NCBI RefSeq assembly: GCF_001028705.1
Contig: NZ_CP011770.1
Location: 995,501-1,059,500, forward strand
DNA from: Croceicoccus naphthovorans
GTDB lineage: Bacteria > Pseudomonadota > Alphaproteobacteria > Sphingomonadales > Sphingomonadaceae
Direction: 5' to 3'
Length of the DNA: 64,000 nt
Made by a program: the position numbers and the translations under genes. Shown here piece by piece: positions 62,752 to 64,000 of this stretch; within the stretch, counting starts at the first letter, position 1; the number at the start of each line of letters is the position of its first letter. Below the pieces are notes generated by a model. The model saw only the letters and a list, made by a program, of their open reading frames with translations, did not search any database and was not told the origin of the DNA.

Positions 62752-63239
62752 TCGGTTTTATCCGCCAGTTTGCAAAAGATGCGCGCGGTGCGGCTTCGTC
62801 CGAATTCGTGCTGGCCATACCGATGATCCTGCCGTTGATCTTTGGATCGATGGAGGCTGGCAACTTCTTCTGGAGCCAGCAGAAGCTGACTCAGTCCGTG
62901 CGTGATGGCGCGCGGTTTGCTTCACGCCAGAATTACGGCTTGATCTGCCCAAATCTCGATAGCGATCTTGAAACTGACATCAAGAATATCACCCGGACCG
63001 GGCTGCTTTCCGGCGGCACGTCGAAACTTCCCGGCTGGGAGAATTCCGAAATCGACGTCGTTCCGAACTGCGGTGCCTTTACGGCTGGCGGCATCTATTC
63101 CGGATATGGCGGTGCCGGTGCAATCGTGACGGTTCGGGCGGTGGGTGTGCCCTATCGTTCGATCCTCGGTGCGCTTGGGGTTATCGATGACACCTACAAG
63201 CTTGCCGCAGAAGTTCATTCGCCGGTGATTGGCATATGA
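62748..63239 (+). CDS. tadE: TadE-like pseudopilin, first copy
   Basis: This 163-aa protein has the TadE-type prepilin start DARGAASSEFVLAIPMILPL, with Gly before the cleavage and Glu at +5, then a hydrophobic helix and a globular periplasmic part. TadE-type pseudopilins help build Flp pili. It overlaps tadG and the second copy by 4 bp each (ATGA). Confidence 0.9.
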   Translation: MIGFIRQFAKDARGAASSEFVLAIPMILPLIFGSMEAGNFFWSQQKLTQSVRDGARFASRQNYGLICPNLDSDLETDIKNITRTGLLSGGTSKLPGWENSEIDVVPNCGAFTAGGIYSGYGGAGAIVTVRAVGVPYRSILGALGVIDDTYKLAAEVHSPVIGI

Positions 63240-63922
63240 TTTTTGTGCAGCGGCTTCTTGACGATCGTACGGGTGCGAGTGCGGCAGAGTTCGCGCTTGT
63301 GCTTCCGGCAGCGCTTTTGCTGCTGTTCGGTGTCATCGATGTCGGGCGCTATGCCTGGCAGTTGAACGAATATGAAAAGGCCGTCCAATTGGGGGCACGC
63401 TATGCCGTGGCCACCACCGTCGTGCCAGGCCAACTGGCCGGTGATCTGGCCTTTGCCAATCTTTCCTGCAACGGCGGCCCCCTGCAATACGGTGACACGA
63501 TTTGCGCAGACGCGATGCAAACGATCGTTTGCGTGGACGGCAATCCAGCCGCAACGACGATTGCTGCTGCTTGTTCGTGTCCAAGCGCCGATGGACAGGT
63601 CTGTCTGTCGGGAAGCGCGAACAATTCCGCCTTCACCAATATCGTAACCCGTATGCGCGTAGCATCGAAGCGGATCAACGCGAATGATGTTGTGATCGAA
63701 TACAGGGGTTCCGGTATCGGATACTATGGAGACCCCGCGACGTCGTTGGACAGTGCCAATAACGTCATCCCGTTGCCGGACGCCGCCCCCATCGTTACGG
63801 TCAAATTAACCAATCTGCGATATCAGCCCATCACGCTGACCTTGGTCGGCGCTGATGTGAAATATCCCACGTTCTCGTATTCGCTTACGCTTGAGGACGG
63901 GGATGGGACAGTGGCGAGCTGA
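63236..63922 (+). CDS. TadE-like pseudopilin, second copy
   Basis: This 228-aa paralogue starts DDRTGASAAEFALVLPAALL, again Gly before the expected cleavage and Glu at +5, with a hydrophobic helix and a larger globular region containing several Cys (CNGGP, CADAM, CVDG, CSCPSADGQVCLSG). It may be TadF-like. It is coupled to the previous gene by ATGA overlap. Confidence 0.88.
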   Translation: MIFVQRLLDDRTGASAAEFALVLPAALLLLFGVIDVGRYAWQLNEYEKAVQLGARYAVATTVVPGQLAGDLAFANLSCNGGPLQYGDTICADAMQTIVCVDGNPAATTIAAACSCPSADGQVCLSGSANNSAFTNIVTRMRVASKRINANDVVIEYRGSGIGYYGDPATSLDSANNVIPLPDAAPIVTVKLTNLRYQPITLTLVGADVKYPTFSYSLTLEDGDGTVAS

Positions 63923-63928
63923 AGAAAT

Positions 63929-64000
63929 GGGCAATATGGAATTCCCTTCGGAAACCGGAATGAGGACGGACCGTAACCTTCCGTCAGGCATCCACATCGT
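63929..64000 (+). CDS. Possible start of next Tad-locus gene, partial
   Basis: An open frame from ATG 63929 runs off the window, beginning MGNMEFPSETGM. GAAG lies just upstream. Only 24 codons are visible and nothing identifies the product; a later ATG at 63938 or 63962 in the same frame is possible. Reported because the operon seems to continue. Confidence 0.3.

Overview
The window looks like a chromosomal segment of a GC-rich, aerobic to microaerobic alphaproteobacterium, most likely Sphingomonadales (Erythrobacteraceae or a Novosphingobium/Croceicoccus relative). The reasons are the high GC, the densely overlapping operons (ATGA, GTGA and TGATG junctions), a PutA without an N-terminal DNA-binding domain, a fused LplT-Aas protein, a large TonB receptor, a Caulobacter-type Flp/Tad pilus locus and a complete cbb3 oxidase cluster beside an Fnr-type regulator. 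I saw no insertion sequence, prophage, CRISPR array or rRNA.

Layout. 1-5.4 kb: 3' part of a giant repeat-rich autotransporter. 5.4-12.9 kb: homogentisate catabolism (hmgA-fahA-maiA), then an Lrp-type regulator divergent from bifunctional putA. 12.9-15.4 kb: molybdate uptake (modABC) and a one-domain ModE-like regulator; neither ModC nor ModE carries a molybdate-binding Mop domain. 15.4-22.5 kb: a CecR-like TetR regulator and an efflux operon equivalent to E. coli ybhGFSR, closed by its own NodT-type outer-membrane channel. 22.5-31 kb: a TIGR03032 protein, a TetR/thiolase/short-chain dehydrogenase set, the LplT-Aas fusion, a 49-aa gene too short to be noticed easily, and tRNA-Arg(UCU). 31-43.4 kb: queuosine-precursor transporter, a two-gene pspC unit, recF, tesA/ybbA/ybbP, a DUF805 protein, a TonB receptor with a palindromic promoter, typA and an SDR. 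43.5-46.5 kb: a frameshifted gamma-glutamyltransferase, pgl and a NUDIX hydrolase.

46.5-57.6 kb is the respiratory core: ccoNOQP-ccoGHIS on the minus strand, a small secreted Cys-rich protein translationally coupled to ccoS, hemN, a divergent ompW and fnrL. Three good Fnr/FixK boxes (upstream of hemN and two upstream of ccoN/ompW) together with a four-cysteine FnrL suggest one oxygen-responsive regulon that makes a high-affinity oxidase and anaerobic haem. 57.6-64 kb: Flp pilin, cpaB, cpaC, a Gly-rich lipoprotein, TadG and two TadE pseudopilins, cut off at the window edge.

The most interesting items are the undescribed CCxxxC protein of the cco operon, the terminator-like hairpin ahead of the pilin gene, the frameshift in ggt, small coupled membrane proteins, and several well-formed palindromes in promoters. 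All assignments come from reading the sequence; no database search was run.
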